In this document: in pieces, positions 30,336 to 39,376 of the stretch
How the letters are laid out: every line of letters starts with the position of its first letter
Numbering within the stretch: the stretch's first letter is position 1
Source: Methylococcaceae bacterium
GTDB taxonomy: Bacteria; Pseudomonadota; Gammaproteobacteria; Methylococcales; Methylomonadaceae
DNA: 64,000 nucleotides
Reading direction: 5' to 3'
Assembly: GCA_016715325.1 (NCBI GenBank)
Contig: JADKAL010000014.1
Location: 682,001-746,000 of the forward strand
Notes under the pieces: generated by a model
What the model saw: the letters and a program-made list of their open reading frames with translations, nothing else
What the model was told of the DNA's origin: nothing
Database searches by the model: none
Position numbers and translations under genes: made by a program

Positions 30336-32414
30336 GTGATTAGCGTGATAAATAATAAAAACTTACTTTTCGAATTAGGCTCCGAAGAACTACCGCCTAA
30401 AACCCTTGTTAAATTGAGCAGGGCTTTACTGGATAGCATCGTTCAAGGATTAAATGAGGCGGAATTGACGTTTACAGCAACGAAAGCTTATGCAACACCT
30501 AGACGTTTAGCGGTGTTCATTGAAAATCTAAGTACCCAACAGCCCGACAAAATTGTCGAGAAGCGCGGTCCTGCCATTCAAGCGGCGTTCACGTCAGATG
30601 GCAAACCCAGCAAAGCGGCGGAAGGTTTTGCCGCCAGTTGCGGGACTACTTTCGACCAATTGGATCGGCTGAAAACGGATAAAGGCGAATGGCTGATTTA
30701 TAAACAAGCCGTTAAAGGCCAGCCGACCGAACAATTGATTCCAGACATTATCCGCCAAAGCATTGCTAATTTGCCGATTGCCAAGCGGATGCGCTGGGGT
30801 AATTTTGCGACCGAATTCGTCCGTCCCGTGCATTGGTCGGTTTTGCTCTATGGCAATTCGCCTATTCATTGCGAAGTCTTGGAGTTAACGACAGGCGATG
30901 AAAGCAGAGGACATCGTTTTCATGCTCCAGTCGCTATCAAAATCCAAAATCCCGAAAGCTATCCCGATGCTTTATTGCAACAGGGCAAAGTGATTGCCGA
31001 TATTGAGCATCGCAAAGTCATCATAAAAGAAAAAGCGCAAGCCGCGGCGCAAGCTGTTAACGGCATCGCCCATATCGAGGCGGATTTACTGGAAGAAGTC
31101 GCCGCGCTCAATGAGTGGCCGGTGCCGATTACGGGCACTTTTGATCCGCGCTTTTTGGAGTTACCTGCCGAAGTACTGATAACCACGATGCAAACCAATC
31201 AGAAATACTTTCCGGTGAAAAATACGGAAGGGGGCTTGTTGCCTTACTTCATAACATTCAGCAACATAGAAAGCACTCGGCCTGAATCCATTCAACAAGG
31301 CAACGAACGCGTCATCACACCGCGTCTGACCGATGCAGAATTTTTCTGGAAGCAAGACCGGAAAACCCCATTGGCGGAACGTGTCGGCAGCTTGGCTAAC
31401 ATTGTGTTCCAAGTCAAACTCGGAACTTTGGCTGAAAAAAACCAGCGGGTAATTAACTTGGCTGAGATTATTGCCAACCAGCTTAATGCCAATGTCGATT
31501 GGGCAAAGCGCGCCGCATTGCTCGCGAAAGCCGATTTATTGACCAATATGGTTAATGAGTTTGATAATTTGCAAGGCATTATGGGACGTTACTATGCGCT
31601 GGCCGACGGTGAACCACGGGAAGTTGCCGAAGCGATAGAACAGCATTATTTTCCAAAACAATCGGGCGGTCCGACGCCGTTGGGCGCAACTGGACAAATC
31701 GTTGCGCTGGCCGATAAAATCGATACCCTCTGCGGCATTTTCAGCGCCGGGTTGATTCCAACCGGCGATAAAGATCCTTATGCTTTACGCCGGGCGGCGA
31801 TCGGTGTTTTACGGATATTGATTGAAAACAATTTAAGCCTTGATGTGGTTGATTTAGTTAAAGCCTCATTACAGCAGTTTACCCATGCATTCGACCGTGA
31901 AGCAACTCAAAAGCTGGTAACGGAATTTATCTTCGACCGTTTAAAAGGTTACTGTCTGGATAAAGGCTACGGCCCAGATGAGTTCGATGCGGTAATAACC
32001 GTAAACCCAACCCAACCGTTGGATTTCATCGAAAGATTGCAAGCAATCAAGGCTTTCCGACAGCTGCCGGAAGCAGAAAGTTTAGCGGCTGCGAATAAAC
32101 GGATTCGTAATATCCTGAAAAAGTCAGACGCTGCACCGGCGGCTAGCGTGGGTGATTTAGTGGAAGCCGAAGAGCTAAATTTGTTTGCCGTGGCGCAAGC
32201 ATCGTCTGACGATATTCAGCCTTATCTGGCAAAAAGAGATTATCAAGCCGTGCTGTCCAGATTGGCTAAAACTGAACCGGCAGTGAATGGATTTTTCGAT
32301 AAGGTCATGGTTATGACCGACGATTTGGAGTTGCGAGCAAAACGATTAGCGTTACTGAATATGCTTTCCGAACAGTTTCTTCAGGTCGCCGATATATCGA
32401 AACTACAATCTTAA
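30336..32414 (+). CDS. glyS: Glycyl-tRNA synthetase beta subunit
   Basis: GlyS carries the tRNA-binding parts of glycyl-tRNA synthetase. The product (692 residues from the GTG at 30336; a second GTG at 30345 would remove three) has LLFELGSEELPPKTL, KRGPAIQAAFTSDGKPSKAA, FVRPVHWSVLLYGN, RLTDAEFFWKQDRK and the HD-like ALADGEPREVAEAIEQHYFP block, ending KVMVMTDDLELRAKRLALLN. It is complete. Translation probably continues from the preceding TOPRIM-like gene, which ends 6 bases upstream. Confidence 0.97.
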   Translation: MISVINNKNLLFELGSEELPPKTLVKLSRALLDSIVQGLNEAELTFTATKAYATPRRLAVFIENLSTQQPDKIVEKRGPAIQAAFTSDGKPSKAAEGFAASCGTTFDQLDRLKTDKGEWLIYKQAVKGQPTEQLIPDIIRQSIANLPIAKRMRWGNFATEFVRPVHWSVLLYGNSPIHCEVLELTTGDESRGHRFHAPVAIKIQNPESYPDALLQQGKVIADIEHRKVIIKEKAQAAAQAVNGIAHIEADLLEEVAALNEWPVPITGTFDPRFLELPAEVLITTMQTNQKYFPVKNTEGGLLPYFITFSNIESTRPESIQQGNERVITPRLTDAEFFWKQDRKTPLAERVGSLANIVFQVKLGTLAEKNQRVINLAEIIANQLNANVDWAKRAALLAKADLLTNMVNEFDNLQGIMGRYYALADGEPREVAEAIEQHYFPKQSGGPTPLGATGQIVALADKIDTLCGIFSAGLIPTGDKDPYALRRAAIGVLRILIENNLSLDVVDLVKASLQQFTHAFDREATQKLVTEFIFDRLKGYCLDKGYGPDEFDAVITVNPTQPLDFIERLQAIKAFRQLPEAESLAAANKRIRNILKKSDAAPAASVGDLVEAEELNLFAVAQASSDDIQPYLAKRDYQAVLSRLAKTEPAVNGFFDKVMVMTDDLELRAKRLALLNMLSEQFLQVADISKLQS

Positions 32415-32423
32415 CCGATTGGT

Positions 32424-32969
32424 ATGGAACAACGCCGTTACGTGTTGTTGGATAGGGATGGTGTCATCAACGAAGACTCTGTCGACTTTATCAAATCCCC
32501 CGAGGAATGGCATCCTATTGCAGGAAGCCTTGAAGCTATAGCCCTGCTCAACAATGAGGGTTATGAGGTAGCGGTCGTTACTAATCAATCCGGTTTAGCC
32601 AGAGGCTTATTTGATGAAACGACCTTGTCGGCTATCCACGAAAAAATGCGGCGCTTGCTCTCGCAAAAAGGCGGTAGAATTGCGTCGATTTATTACTGTC
32701 CGCACGGTCCTGAAAGCGCTTGCGATTGCCGTAAGCCTAAATCCGGTTTACTCGAAAAATTCGCACTTGAAAACACAGTCGATTTGGAATCCGTTTATGT
32801 CGTCGGCGACTCGTTGCGCGATATTCTAGCGGCGCAAGCCGTGAACGCTAAACCGGTTTTGGTGCTTACCGGCAAAGGCTTAAATACACTATCAAATAAT
32901 CCCAAACTTTCTATCCCCGTTTTTGAAAACCTCTATGATGCAGCCCAATTTATCCTTTCGCAACAATAA
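32424..32969 (+). CDS. gmhB: D-glycero-beta-D-manno-heptose 1,7-bisphosphate 7-phosphatase
   Basis: GmhB removes the 7-phosphate in ADP-heptose synthesis for the LPS inner core. The 181-residue HAD protein has LLDRDGVINED with nucleophile Asp10 and acid Asp12, VVTNQSGLARGLF, the zinc-binding loop CPHGPESACDCRKPKSGL and the second acidic pair VYVVGDSLRDI. It starts 9 bases after glyS and overlaps the acyltransferase gene, as in other gammaproteobacteria that have a glyQS-gmhB-plsC order. Confidence 0.92.
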   Translation: MEQRRYVLLDRDGVINEDSVDFIKSPEEWHPIAGSLEAIALLNNEGYEVAVVTNQSGLARGLFDETTLSAIHEKMRRLLSQKGGRIASIYYCPHGPESACDCRKPKSGLLEKFALENTVDLESVYVVGDSLRDILAAQAVNAKPVLVLTGKGLNTLSNNPKLSIPVFENLYDAAQFILSQQ

Positions 32970-33684
32970 GCTGGCAATTTATCTCGGATCAACACTGCTT
33001 TTTATCTGCGTTTTGGCGTTAACTTTTATTTTTGCGCCATTGATTTTGATTTGTGCGCTATTCCCGTTTTCCGTGCGTTATAGTATTGCCAAATATTGGG
33101 TAGGGCTGGTGTTGAAGTTGGCGAATGTTTTCTGTGGCATTCGTTACGAAGTGGAAGGCTTGGAACGTATAGAGCCTAATAGGCCGACGGTTGTGTTGAG
33201 TAATCACCAGTCGGCTTGGGAAACGATTGCTTTCAGGTATATTTTCCCGGTTCAAACGTCATTGTTTAAAGAATCTCTGCTTTGGATACCGATGTGGGGG
33301 TGGGCGATGGCGGTGTTAAAACCGATTTCGATAAACAGAAATAATAAACATGCGGCGCTTCGTAAGTTAATAAGTAAGGGAACCGAGGCCTTAAAAGAAG
33401 GTCTATGGGTGATTGTGTTTCCAGAGGGTACTCGAATGCCGGTAGGCGAATTGAAAAGATTCAGTGCAGGCGGCGCCATGCTGGCTCAAAAGTCAGGTGC
33501 CCCTGTGGTTCCGGTTGCCCTCAATGCCGGTAAATGTTGGCCGCGATACAGCTTTTTAAAATACCCAGGGGTTATTAAAGTAAAAATCGGGCCGATCATC
33601 GAAAGCGAAGGCCGCAAAGCCGATGAAATCAACAAACAGGCTGAGCAATGGGTCATTCAAGCCATGCGAGAGATCGGCGGGTAG
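32935..33684 (+). CDS. plsC: 1-acyl-sn-glycerol-3-phosphate acyltransferase (PlsC family)
   Basis: This membrane enzyme makes phosphatidate from lysophosphatidate. The 249-residue protein (ATG at 32935; a TTG at 32923 would add four residues) has an N-terminal membrane segment (LAIYLGSTLLFICVLALTFI), the catalytic HX4(D/E) motif in SNHQSAWETIAF, and WVIVFPEGTRMPVGE for glycerophosphate binding. It begins inside the end of gmhB in another frame (35-base overlap), implying coupled translation. Confidence 0.88.
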   Translation: MMQPNLSFRNNKLAIYLGSTLLFICVLALTFIFAPLILICALFPFSVRYSIAKYWVGLVLKLANVFCGIRYEVEGLERIEPNRPTVVLSNHQSAWETIAFRYIFPVQTSLFKESLLWIPMWGWAMAVLKPISINRNNKHAALRKLISKGTEALKEGLWVIVFPEGTRMPVGELKRFSAGGAMLAQKSGAPVVPVALNAGKCWPRYSFLKYPGVIKVKIGPIIESEGRKADEINKQAEQWVIQAMREIGG

Positions 33685-33741
33685 TTATTTCGGCAAACCT
33701 CTGTTTTTTCCAAGGCTTTAGCCGAAACGGATCGAACTGCG

Positions 33742-33747
33742 TATAAT
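33742..33747 (+). promoter_or_regulatory. Consensus -10 box upstream of the lipoprotein gene
   Basis: A perfect TATAAT lies 46 bases before the lipoprotein ATG. The region where a -35 box would be (TTTAGCC around 33717) is a poor match, so the promoter is weak or activator-dependent. It falls in the gap after the plsC stop. Confidence 0.4.
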
Positions 33748-33792
33748 GCAAAAACTTTGTTGTAATTTGAATGGTAAGATGGTGTTATTTTG

Positions 33793-34200
33793 ATGAAAAA
33801 GTCATTGTTTGTTGTTGTTCTTTCTTTATTTCTTGTTGCTTGCGCCGATAAAGAGCGCTATGAGCAAGTGGTATTGGAAGAAATGAAAAAAGAACAAGAT
33901 GTAAAAGATTACAAGATAGATCCCGAGTATATGGCTAAGTGTGTTATCGATACAACCTACGGCAGAATGCCGGGTTTTTTTGCTCTTGATCCCAATCGGT
34001 TACAGGCCTATCGTAATTATGCCAAAATGTTGACGTTAACCGGTTCTAAAGATGCTGAACAAAAACTCAACGAGTTGCGTAAAGATTTCGGTTCACCGCA
34101 AGAGTTAGCAAAAGCGCACTCGGTTTATACTGAAAGTGTTATGGATTGCTATACCGCTATCTTGCATGAAGTCGATAGCGAAGCTAAGTCTAAAACGTAA
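33793..34200 (+). CDS. Small putative lipoprotein of unknown function
   Basis: The 135-residue protein has a classic lipoprotein signal: KKSLFVVVLSLFLVACADK, with lipobox LVAC and the acylated cysteine at about residue 17. The residue after it is Ala, so outer-membrane sorting is expected. The mature part is mostly helical and charged, with two further cysteines (CVIDTTYG and MDCYTAIL) that could pair. I recognise no family. The start is the ATG at 33793; a TTG just before it is less likely. It is a single gene ending at a convergent terminator. Confidence 0.7.
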   Translation: MKKSLFVVVLSLFLVACADKERYEQVVLEEMKKEQDVKDYKIDPEYMAKCVIDTTYGRMPGFFALDPNRLQAYRNYAKMLTLTGSKDAEQKLNELRKDFGSPQELAKAHSVYTESVMDCYTAILHEVDSEAKSKT

Positions 34201-34227
34201 AAAATAGACGGAATTGACGATAATAAA

Positions 34228-34258
34228 AAAGCTGAGATAAATTTATTACCTCAGCTTT
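34228..34258. terminator. Bidirectional terminator hairpin
   Basis: AAAGCTGAG (34228-34236) pairs with CTCAGCTTT (34250-34258) around an AT-rich loop, preceded by an A run. It sits between the lipoprotein gene (ends 34200) and the convergent TPR gene (stop at 34285) and suits termination on both strands. Confidence 0.75.
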
Positions 34259-34284
34259 AATGTTTAAGGGATTAGCTAGTTTGA

Positions 34285-35118
34285 TTATTCTGCCGATAAT
34301 TCTGGAGCGGCTTCTTTTGGAGCCGAATCTGCATTATTTTTAGGCGCTTCTTCTACCGTTTCTGGTTCACTTGCTTTAATTTCAGGCTCGGCTTTTTTTT
34401 CCGGTTTACTGTACGGATCGAATAAGTCCTTATTGTTGGGTTTTTTCTTCTCCTCCGCTTCAGCTTCGGCAGCCGCTTTAGCCGCCAAGCGTTTTTCTTC
34501 TTCCAGCCGTCTGTCTTCCTCCAAAGACGTCATAAAGTCTTTGAACCATGGTTGACCGATAGCGTTGGCAAGATCGGGATCCGCCAAAATTTCAGCATCG
34601 TCCGGCAAATTACCTTTCTCTTTAGCGATTTTCAGCGCTTCCAAACAAGCGTCATGATCGCTACGAATACCGTGTACACAGGCAAGGTTAAAGGCGGCGA
34701 CACCCGCTTGAATGGAATTTGCTTTTTCGAACTGTTTTTTTGCCATTTCGTACAGTTCGTCGCTTGCAGGTACGCCTCTAGCGCGAGCCAGATCCATACA
34801 GGCAACACCGGCATCAATTGCGGCGGCAAGATAATTAGGGTCGATTGTCATGCAAAAAGAAAATTTAGCAATGGCATTCCGATAGATATTGATCGATTCC
34901 GGTGTGGGTTTGCTTTTGGCTTGGCGGAGTAATGTAACCCCCCAGTGATAAAGCGCTTCAGCACGAAGCGGATCTCCCGTCAGCACGTCGGCGTATTCTT
35001 GATAAACTTCTTTAAGTAATTGATCCGCTATGCTGTCTTCATTGTTACGTGCTTTGGCAGCTTTTTTTACAGCGGCATCGAGTTTTGACTTTTTGGTGAA
35101 CGATGCGAAAAACGACAT
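34285..35118 (-). CDS. TPR-like protein with charged Lys/Glu/Ala-rich C terminus
   Basis: The 277-residue protein has TPR-like helices from about residue 25 to 180: DVLTGDPLRAEALYHWGVTL, the SINIYRNAIAKFSFCMTIDP segment, YLAAAIDAGVACMDLARARG and AAFNLACVHGIRSDHDACLE. From about residue 190 there is a highly charged helix (EEDRRLEEEKRLAAKAAAEA) and a low-complexity tail rich in Pro, Glu and Ala. No signal peptide is seen, so it is probably cytoplasmic. Function is unknown. It is a single gene 130 bases downstream of rhlE on the same strand. Confidence 0.7.
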   Translation of the reverse strand: MSFFASFTKKSKLDAAVKKAAKARNNEDSIADQLLKEVYQEYADVLTGDPLRAEALYHWGVTLLRQAKSKPTPESINIYRNAIAKFSFCMTIDPNYLAAAIDAGVACMDLARARGVPASDELYEMAKKQFEKANSIQAGVAAFNLACVHGIRSDHDACLEALKIAKEKGNLPDDAEILADPDLANAIGQPWFKDFMTSLEEDRRLEEEKRLAAKAAAEAEAEEKKKPNNKDLFDPYSKPEKKAEPEIKASEPETVEEAPKNNADSAPKEAAPELSAE

Positions 35119-35248
35119 GGTTAAGAACTCCTGGTAATGTATATTTTTCGTTATATTAATAGGCTAATGATAGCTTAATTTTTACTATAAAAATGCGAAC
35201 TCACGCAATTATTAATAATAAAACTCAAAATAATCGTATTAAAAACGG

Positions 35249-36556
35249 TTAGCGTTTTGTAGGTGAGCGCTGTTTTGGTTTATCATCCCTCGAATGAGTC
35301 GGCGATTCATTTTTTGCACCGGGTTTTTTTTTGTTGTGATGCCGGAAATCTTTTTTACCTTGGGTTGAAGTTTTGTTTGCGGTAGCGCTTTTTTTGGAAG
35401 CATCGATTGACCGTAAAGAAATCGGTTCGTAACCCGTATCGTTGACTCTGGGTATTTGCCGCTTTAATAGTTTTTCGATAGCTCCCAGCAGGTAAGCATC
35501 TTCAGTGCAAACTAACGAGATCGCAGCGCCTTTTAAACCGGCCCGGCCTGTACGCCCGATGCGATGGATGTAATCTTCGGCGACCTGCGGCAGATCGAAA
35601 TTGATCACGTGGGGTAATTCTTCAATATCGAGGCCGCGTGCAGCAATATCAGTCGCCACCAATGCCGTTACCTTGCCGGATTTAAACAGTTCCAGTGCCT
35701 TGGTGCGTGCGGCTTGAGTTTTATCGCCGTGCAAAGAAGCCGCTCGAACGCCGTCCTTGATTAATTGCTTTTCCAAACGATCTGCGCCGTGTTTGGTGCG
35801 TACAAAAACTAACACTTGCTGCCAATTGTTACTGCCAATCAAATAAGATAACAATTCGCGCTTGTTTTCCTTAGATATTCCGTAAATTAGTTCCGAAACA
35901 GTATCCGCAGTGGCATTTTGCTTTGCAATTTCGACCTGAACCGGATTATTTAGAATCGAATCCGCCAATGCTTTAATATCGCCGGGCATGGTTGCGGAAA
36001 ACAAAAGCGTTTGTCTTTTTTTCGGAAGATAAGTCATTATCCTACGAATATCCGGTAAAAAACCCATGTCGAGCATTCGGTCGGCTTCATCCAGAATAAG
36101 CGTTTCAACATCGGACAAATTGACGTGTTTTTGGAACAAATGATCCGTAAGGCGACCGGGTGTGGCGACTACAATATCGCAACCTTGGCGTAGCAGACGA
36201 GTTTGCACATTAATACTGACGCCCCCGACGATGACTTGAGCGGTTAACGGAAGATATTTTCCGTAAGTTTGAATACTGTCGAAAACTTGGCTCGCTAACT
36301 CTCTGGTTGGCACTAAAATCAAAGCGCGAACTTTTCTGGGTCTTGTCTTAGGATCGAAATCTTTTGCCAGACGTTGTAAAAGCGGTAAAGAAAAGCCGGC
36401 GGTTTTGCCCGTACCGGTTTGAGCGCCGGCCAAAATATCTTTACCCTCAAGAATAACAGGGATAGCTTTAAGCTGGATGGGGGTCGGCGTGCTATAACCT
36501 TGATCGGCGACTGCTTTTAGCAGTGCATCCGTCAAGCCGAGCGAGTCAAAAGACAT
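35249..36556 (-). CDS. rhlE: DEAD-box ATP-dependent RNA helicase, RhlE type
   Basis: A 435-residue RNA helicase. It has the Q motif ([19 protein letters not shown] then [11 protein letters not shown]), motif [14 protein letters not shown], motif Ia PTRELASQ, motif [19 protein letters not shown] in [10 protein letters not shown], and motif [12 protein letters not shown]. The basic C-terminal tail (from about residue 385: [20 protein letters not shown]) is typical of RhlE, which acts in ribosome assembly and RNA turnover. Start is the ATG at 36554-36556. Confidence 0.92.
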   Translation of the reverse strand: MSFDSLGLTDALLKAVADQGYSTPTPIQLKAIPVILEGKDILAGAQTGTGKTAGFSLPLLQRLAKDFDPKTRPRKVRALILVPTRELASQVFDSIQTYGKYLPLTAQVIVGGVSINVQTRLLRQGCDIVVATPGRLTDHLFQKHVNLSDVETLILDEADRMLDMGFLPDIRRIMTYLPKKRQTLLFSATMPGDIKALADSILNNPVQVEIAKQNATADTVSELIYGISKENKRELLSYLIGSNNWQQVLVFVRTKHGADRLEKQLIKDGVRAASLHGDKTQAARTKALELFKSGKVTALVATDIAARGLDIEELPHVINFDLPQVAEDYIHRIGRTGRAGLKGAAISLVCTEDAYLLGAIEKLLKRQIPRVNDTGYEPISLRSIDASKKSATANKTSTQGKKDFRHHNKKKPGAKNESPTHSRDDKPKQRSPTKR

Positions 36557-36738
36557 GAAAACCTTGGGTGTAATCGATCATTGAAAAAATGCTGAGCTAA
36601 ATTGTTGTGGAGCAGTCAGCTTTGTAAAAAATTAGGCGTTTTGACTTATTACCGGTAACAGTCTGAAATAGCTTTTATTCCATTGTTACACAAGAAGCAA
36701 AAGTGACGGAATTATAAATGACAATTAACATCCTATCC

Positions 36739-36861
36739 TATAGATTCTGCCCTTAAATGTTTGAAAGAGGGTTGTTTCCTTCGGCTCCGCTCGGGGTGCT
36801 GAACCGATGCAATTCTCGAGCTGAGCCGAAGGGAAATTAAGATTTCATCAGGCCGGATCAA
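36739..36861. repeat. Copy A of an imperfect inverted repeat flanking moaA
   Basis: This 123-base element contains a stem formed by CCTTCGGCTC (36778-36787) and GAGCCGAAGG (36823-36832). Its reverse complement recurs at 38149-38248 with long identical stretches (for example GAAGGGAAATTAAGATTTCA and GGCCGGATCAA), interrupted by one short length difference in the loop. It lies between moaA (stop at 36908) and rhlE, in a gene-free stretch (36557-36907). It looks like a REP- or MITE-type element. Confidence 0.85.
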
Positions 36862-36907
36862 TAACAATGCAGGATAACAATCGTCTATCTTATACGACAG
36901 AGCGAGT

Positions 36908-37909
36908 TTAACCACCCGTAACGCTCATATGGCGCAAGATGACAGGTTGTTCGTGAATATCGAATTCGTGTTTTTCCGGTTTAATCAACATAGCGTCGAC
37001 GATGGCTTGTTTTAATGCATTTTTGTCCCCCGGATGGGTACGGATAATTTGTTTAAGGTCGACAGAATGCTCGTTACCCAGGCAAAGTAGCAAACGTCCT
37101 TCAACTGTCAACCTAACGCGATTGCACGAACTGCAAAAATTGGCGCTATGGGGAGAGATAAAGCCAACCCTCGTTTGAGTTCCTTGTACCTTGAAATAAA
37201 CCGACGGCCCTCCGGTTTTCTCAGTGGAAGCTAATAAAGAAAAGCGAGTTGTCAAATCTGTTTTGATGCAATCGCTGGAATAATAGGCTGACGAGCGGTC
37301 ATGTTGGTTGACGGTGCCTAACGGCATTTCTTCGATAAAACTGATGTCAATGCCTTTATCGACCGCAAACTGCACTAAATCGCCTACTTCCCGGTGGTTT
37401 TTGTTTTTCAAGATCACCGAATTGATCTTAATGCGCTCAAAATTGCAATCCAGGGCGGCATCAATGCCGCGTAGCACTTGATCCAAATCGCCGGTACGCG
37501 TAATCGCCCTAAAATTATCGGCAATAAGCGTATCTAGGCTGATATTAATGCGCTTAACCCCGGTTTGTTTTAAAGGCAGCGCCAACGTTTTCAATTGTGA
37601 ACCGTTTGTGGTTAAAACCAGCTCGTGCAAACCATCTAATTGCCCGATTTTTTCAAGCAACTCCACAGCCCCCTTTCTAACTAAAGGCTCGCCGCCGGTA
37701 ATCCTAATTTTGGTAACACCCAGCTCAACAAAGGCTTCGGTTATTTCGAAAATCTCTTCCAGCGATAGAATTTGTCCTCGCGGTAAAAATTCCATCGTTT
37801 CCGACATACAGTAAACGCACCGGAAATCGCAGCGATCCGTGATGGAAATTCGCAAATAATCGACTTTCCTGCCGAAGCGGTCGATTAGCAGAGGTTGTTG
37901 TCGATGCAT
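36908..37909 (-). CDS. moaA: GTP 3',8-cyclase MoaA (molybdenum cofactor synthesis)
   Basis: MoaA is a radical SAM enzyme that converts GTP to the precursor of cyclic pyranopterin monophosphate, with MoaC. The 333-residue protein has the radical SAM CX3CX2C motif at Cys27, Cys31 and Cys34 (TDRCDFRCVYCMSE), the SAM-binding ITGGEPLVRKG, the C-terminal second cluster motif FCSSCNRVRLTVEGRLLLC, and the essential C-terminal Gly-Gly (MSVTGG). No other moa gene is in the window. It is enclosed by inverted copies of a repeat. Confidence 0.96.
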   Translation of the reverse strand: MHRQQPLLIDRFGRKVDYLRISITDRCDFRCVYCMSETMEFLPRGQILSLEEIFEITEAFVELGVTKIRITGGEPLVRKGAVELLEKIGQLDGLHELVLTTNGSQLKTLALPLKQTGVKRINISLDTLIADNFRAITRTGDLDQVLRGIDAALDCNFERIKINSVILKNKNHREVGDLVQFAVDKGIDISFIEEMPLGTVNQHDRSSAYYSSDCIKTDLTTRFSLLASTEKTGGPSVYFKVQGTQTRVGFISPHSANFCSSCNRVRLTVEGRLLLCLGNEHSVDLKQIIRTHPGDKNALKQAIVDAMLIKPEKHEFDIHEQPVILRHMSVTGG

Positions 37910-38148
37910 TATGGTGAATTCGAGTTAATGGTATTTTCGACTTACTGCGTTGATTAAAGTTCGGCGGGCAGTATACATCCCGGTGAGACTCATCGGACTA
38001 AGGAAATTATAAATATTAATCCGGCATTGAGCTATCTTGATTCAACTGACTAAACGCAAGTACAGTATTCATTAATAATGTGAGCGTAAATGACTTCCAC
38101 GACGAGGTCGAGAACCAACAAAGCCAACCGCAGTCGGTCAACTAGATC

Positions 38149-38248
38149 TTGATCCGGCCTTATGAAATCTTAATTTCCCTTCGGCTCCGCTCCCTGAGTG
38201 GAGCCGAAGGGAGCAACTCTCTTTCAAACATTATGGGCCGAATCTATA
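38149..38248. repeat. Copy B of the moaA-flanking repeat, inverted
   Basis: Read on the minus strand this 100-base element matches copy A at 36739-36861, from TATAGATTC through TGTTTGAAAGAG and GAAGGGAAATTAAGATTTCA to GGCCGGATCAA. It contains its own hairpin, CCCTTCGGCTCC with GGAGCCGAAGGG (about 38178-38210), with a shorter loop than in copy A. Confidence 0.85.
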
Positions 38249-38269
38249 ATAATAGAGAGATTGCCAATT

Positions 38270-38650
38270 TTTCCGGCGGCTGAAAACCTGGATTTTGCTT
38301 TAGTCTTGCTCAATTAACAAATATTCTTGCAAACCGAGGATGCTTATGCAACGCAAGCACTTGCCGGTTTGGTCGAATTTAATCGTGGTTTTGAGATGTT
38401 TTTTTAATTGATTCAAGATATTCCCGCCAGCAGATTATTGTTTTCGCTGGCGCCGCCCATCACGTAGAATTAGCCGTCAATAAAGTTGATGTTTAACACT
38501 GGCGTCCGACTCTGTCTTTAAATAGGTTTCCGCGCTAAATTTCCGACCGAGCCTGTGAAAGTGCCATGAAATCCCCGTTGGTTCGATAAGTCAGATCAAC
38601 TTAGACGATTGCTTGTTAGTATGTCAAGCCGGTTCGAAAGAGTATTTGAA
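38270..38650 (-). pseudogene. Possible decayed gene remnant
   Basis: On the minus strand, short coding-like pieces appear in different frames and around stop codons: FHGTFTGSVGNLA, then SAETYLKTESDAS in another frame, then VLNINFIDG-stop-FYVMGGASENNNLLAGIS. The pieces together read like one protein with several frameshifts and stops, but I do not recognise the family and the evidence is only visual. Confidence 0.3.
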
Positions 38651-38709
38651 TCGCAATAAAAAGCAAACCGAAGAGGTATTATCTACGAAATAGCGGGAAC
38701 TGTGATGAG

Positions 38710-38739
38710 TTTCACAAACCTTTATGTAAGGTCTATACT
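38710..38739 (+). promoter_or_regulatory. Possible sigma70 promoter of the minor-pilin operon
   Basis: TTTCAC (38710-38715) and TATACT (38734-38739) are 18 bases apart and lie about 65 bases before the fimT ATG. The -35 box is a moderate match. It is the best candidate in the upstream region; a sigma54 site (GG-N10-GC) was not evident. Confidence 0.35.
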
Positions 38740-38804
38740 AAGATGAATCTAATGAAAAACCGCAAATTTAAGCGTAACAGAACGGTAAGAACAAAACCCA
38801 TTTG

Positions 38805-39356
38805 ATGAAAAAGTATCCTTCATTGACTATAGGATTTACCTTGATCGAATTATTGGTCACGATTGCTATTGCGTCGGTAATAATGGGTATAGCTATACCG
38901 AGCTTTAGCACAGCTATACAAAATAATCGAATGACCTCTCAACTTAATGAGTTTATCAGATCTTTGTACTTAACCCGTAGCGAGGCTGTAAAAAGAGGTG
39001 TGCAAGTTACTATGTGCAAAAGCAACAATGGCGCAACTTGCGTTGTCGATGCTGGCGCAACGGATTGGTCTCAAGGTTGGATAGTATTTACAGATTTGAA
39101 TACTAATGCAATCTTCGACAATGCACCGGAAGTGTTGATTAAAATTCAGAGTGCGGCCTATCCGCAAATTACAATTCAAAGTACCCACGCCGCATTTAGA
39201 AACTCGGTTTCTTATTCGCCGGATGGCAGTATACCTAGTACAGCGGGGACAATCGAAATTTGTGATAACCGCCGTGGTGAACTTGTAGGAAAAAACATTG
39301 TGTTATCGACTGCGGGAAGAGCAAGGGTTGATTCCGGAATACTTTGTCCTTGGTGA
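38805..39356 (+). CDS. fimT: Type IV pilus minor pilin, FimT/GspH family
   Basis: A pseudopilin that helps prime pilus assembly. The 183-residue protein starts at the ATG at 38805 (a TTG just before is less likely) with the class III leader KKYPSLTIG cut before FTLIELLVTIAIASVIMG; Glu5 of the mature protein is present. The globular part ends with the FimT-type SYSPDGSIPSTAGTIEICDN and STAGRARVDSG motifs. It is the first gene of a six-gene operon with pilV, pilW, pilX, pilY1 and pilE. Confidence 0.88.
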   Translation: MKKYPSLTIGFTLIELLVTIAIASVIMGIAIPSFSTAIQNNRMTSQLNEFIRSLYLTRSEAVKRGVQVTMCKSNNGATCVVDAGATDWSQGWIVFTDLNTNAIFDNAPEVLIKIQSAAYPQITIQSTHAAFRNSVSYSPDGSIPSTAGTIEICDNRRGELVGKNIVLSTAGRARVDSGILCPW

Positions 39357-39376
39357 TTGTGAAGGAGCCGGTTTAA

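Larger units (their letters stand above)
37910..38804. other. 895-base gene-free region between moaA and the pilin operon
   Basis: No convincing intact gene is present. It holds repeat copy B (38149-38248), a probable decayed minus-strand gene at about 38270-38650, and a possible promoter for the pilin operon near its right end (38710-38739). The part 37910-38148 shows nothing recognisable. Confidence 0.6.

Noticed and set aside
37910..38804. Search for tRNA, small RNA or CRISPR in the longest gene-free stretch
   Set aside because: No cloverleaf or regularly spaced direct repeats were visible; only the inverted repeat copy and possible gene fragments.
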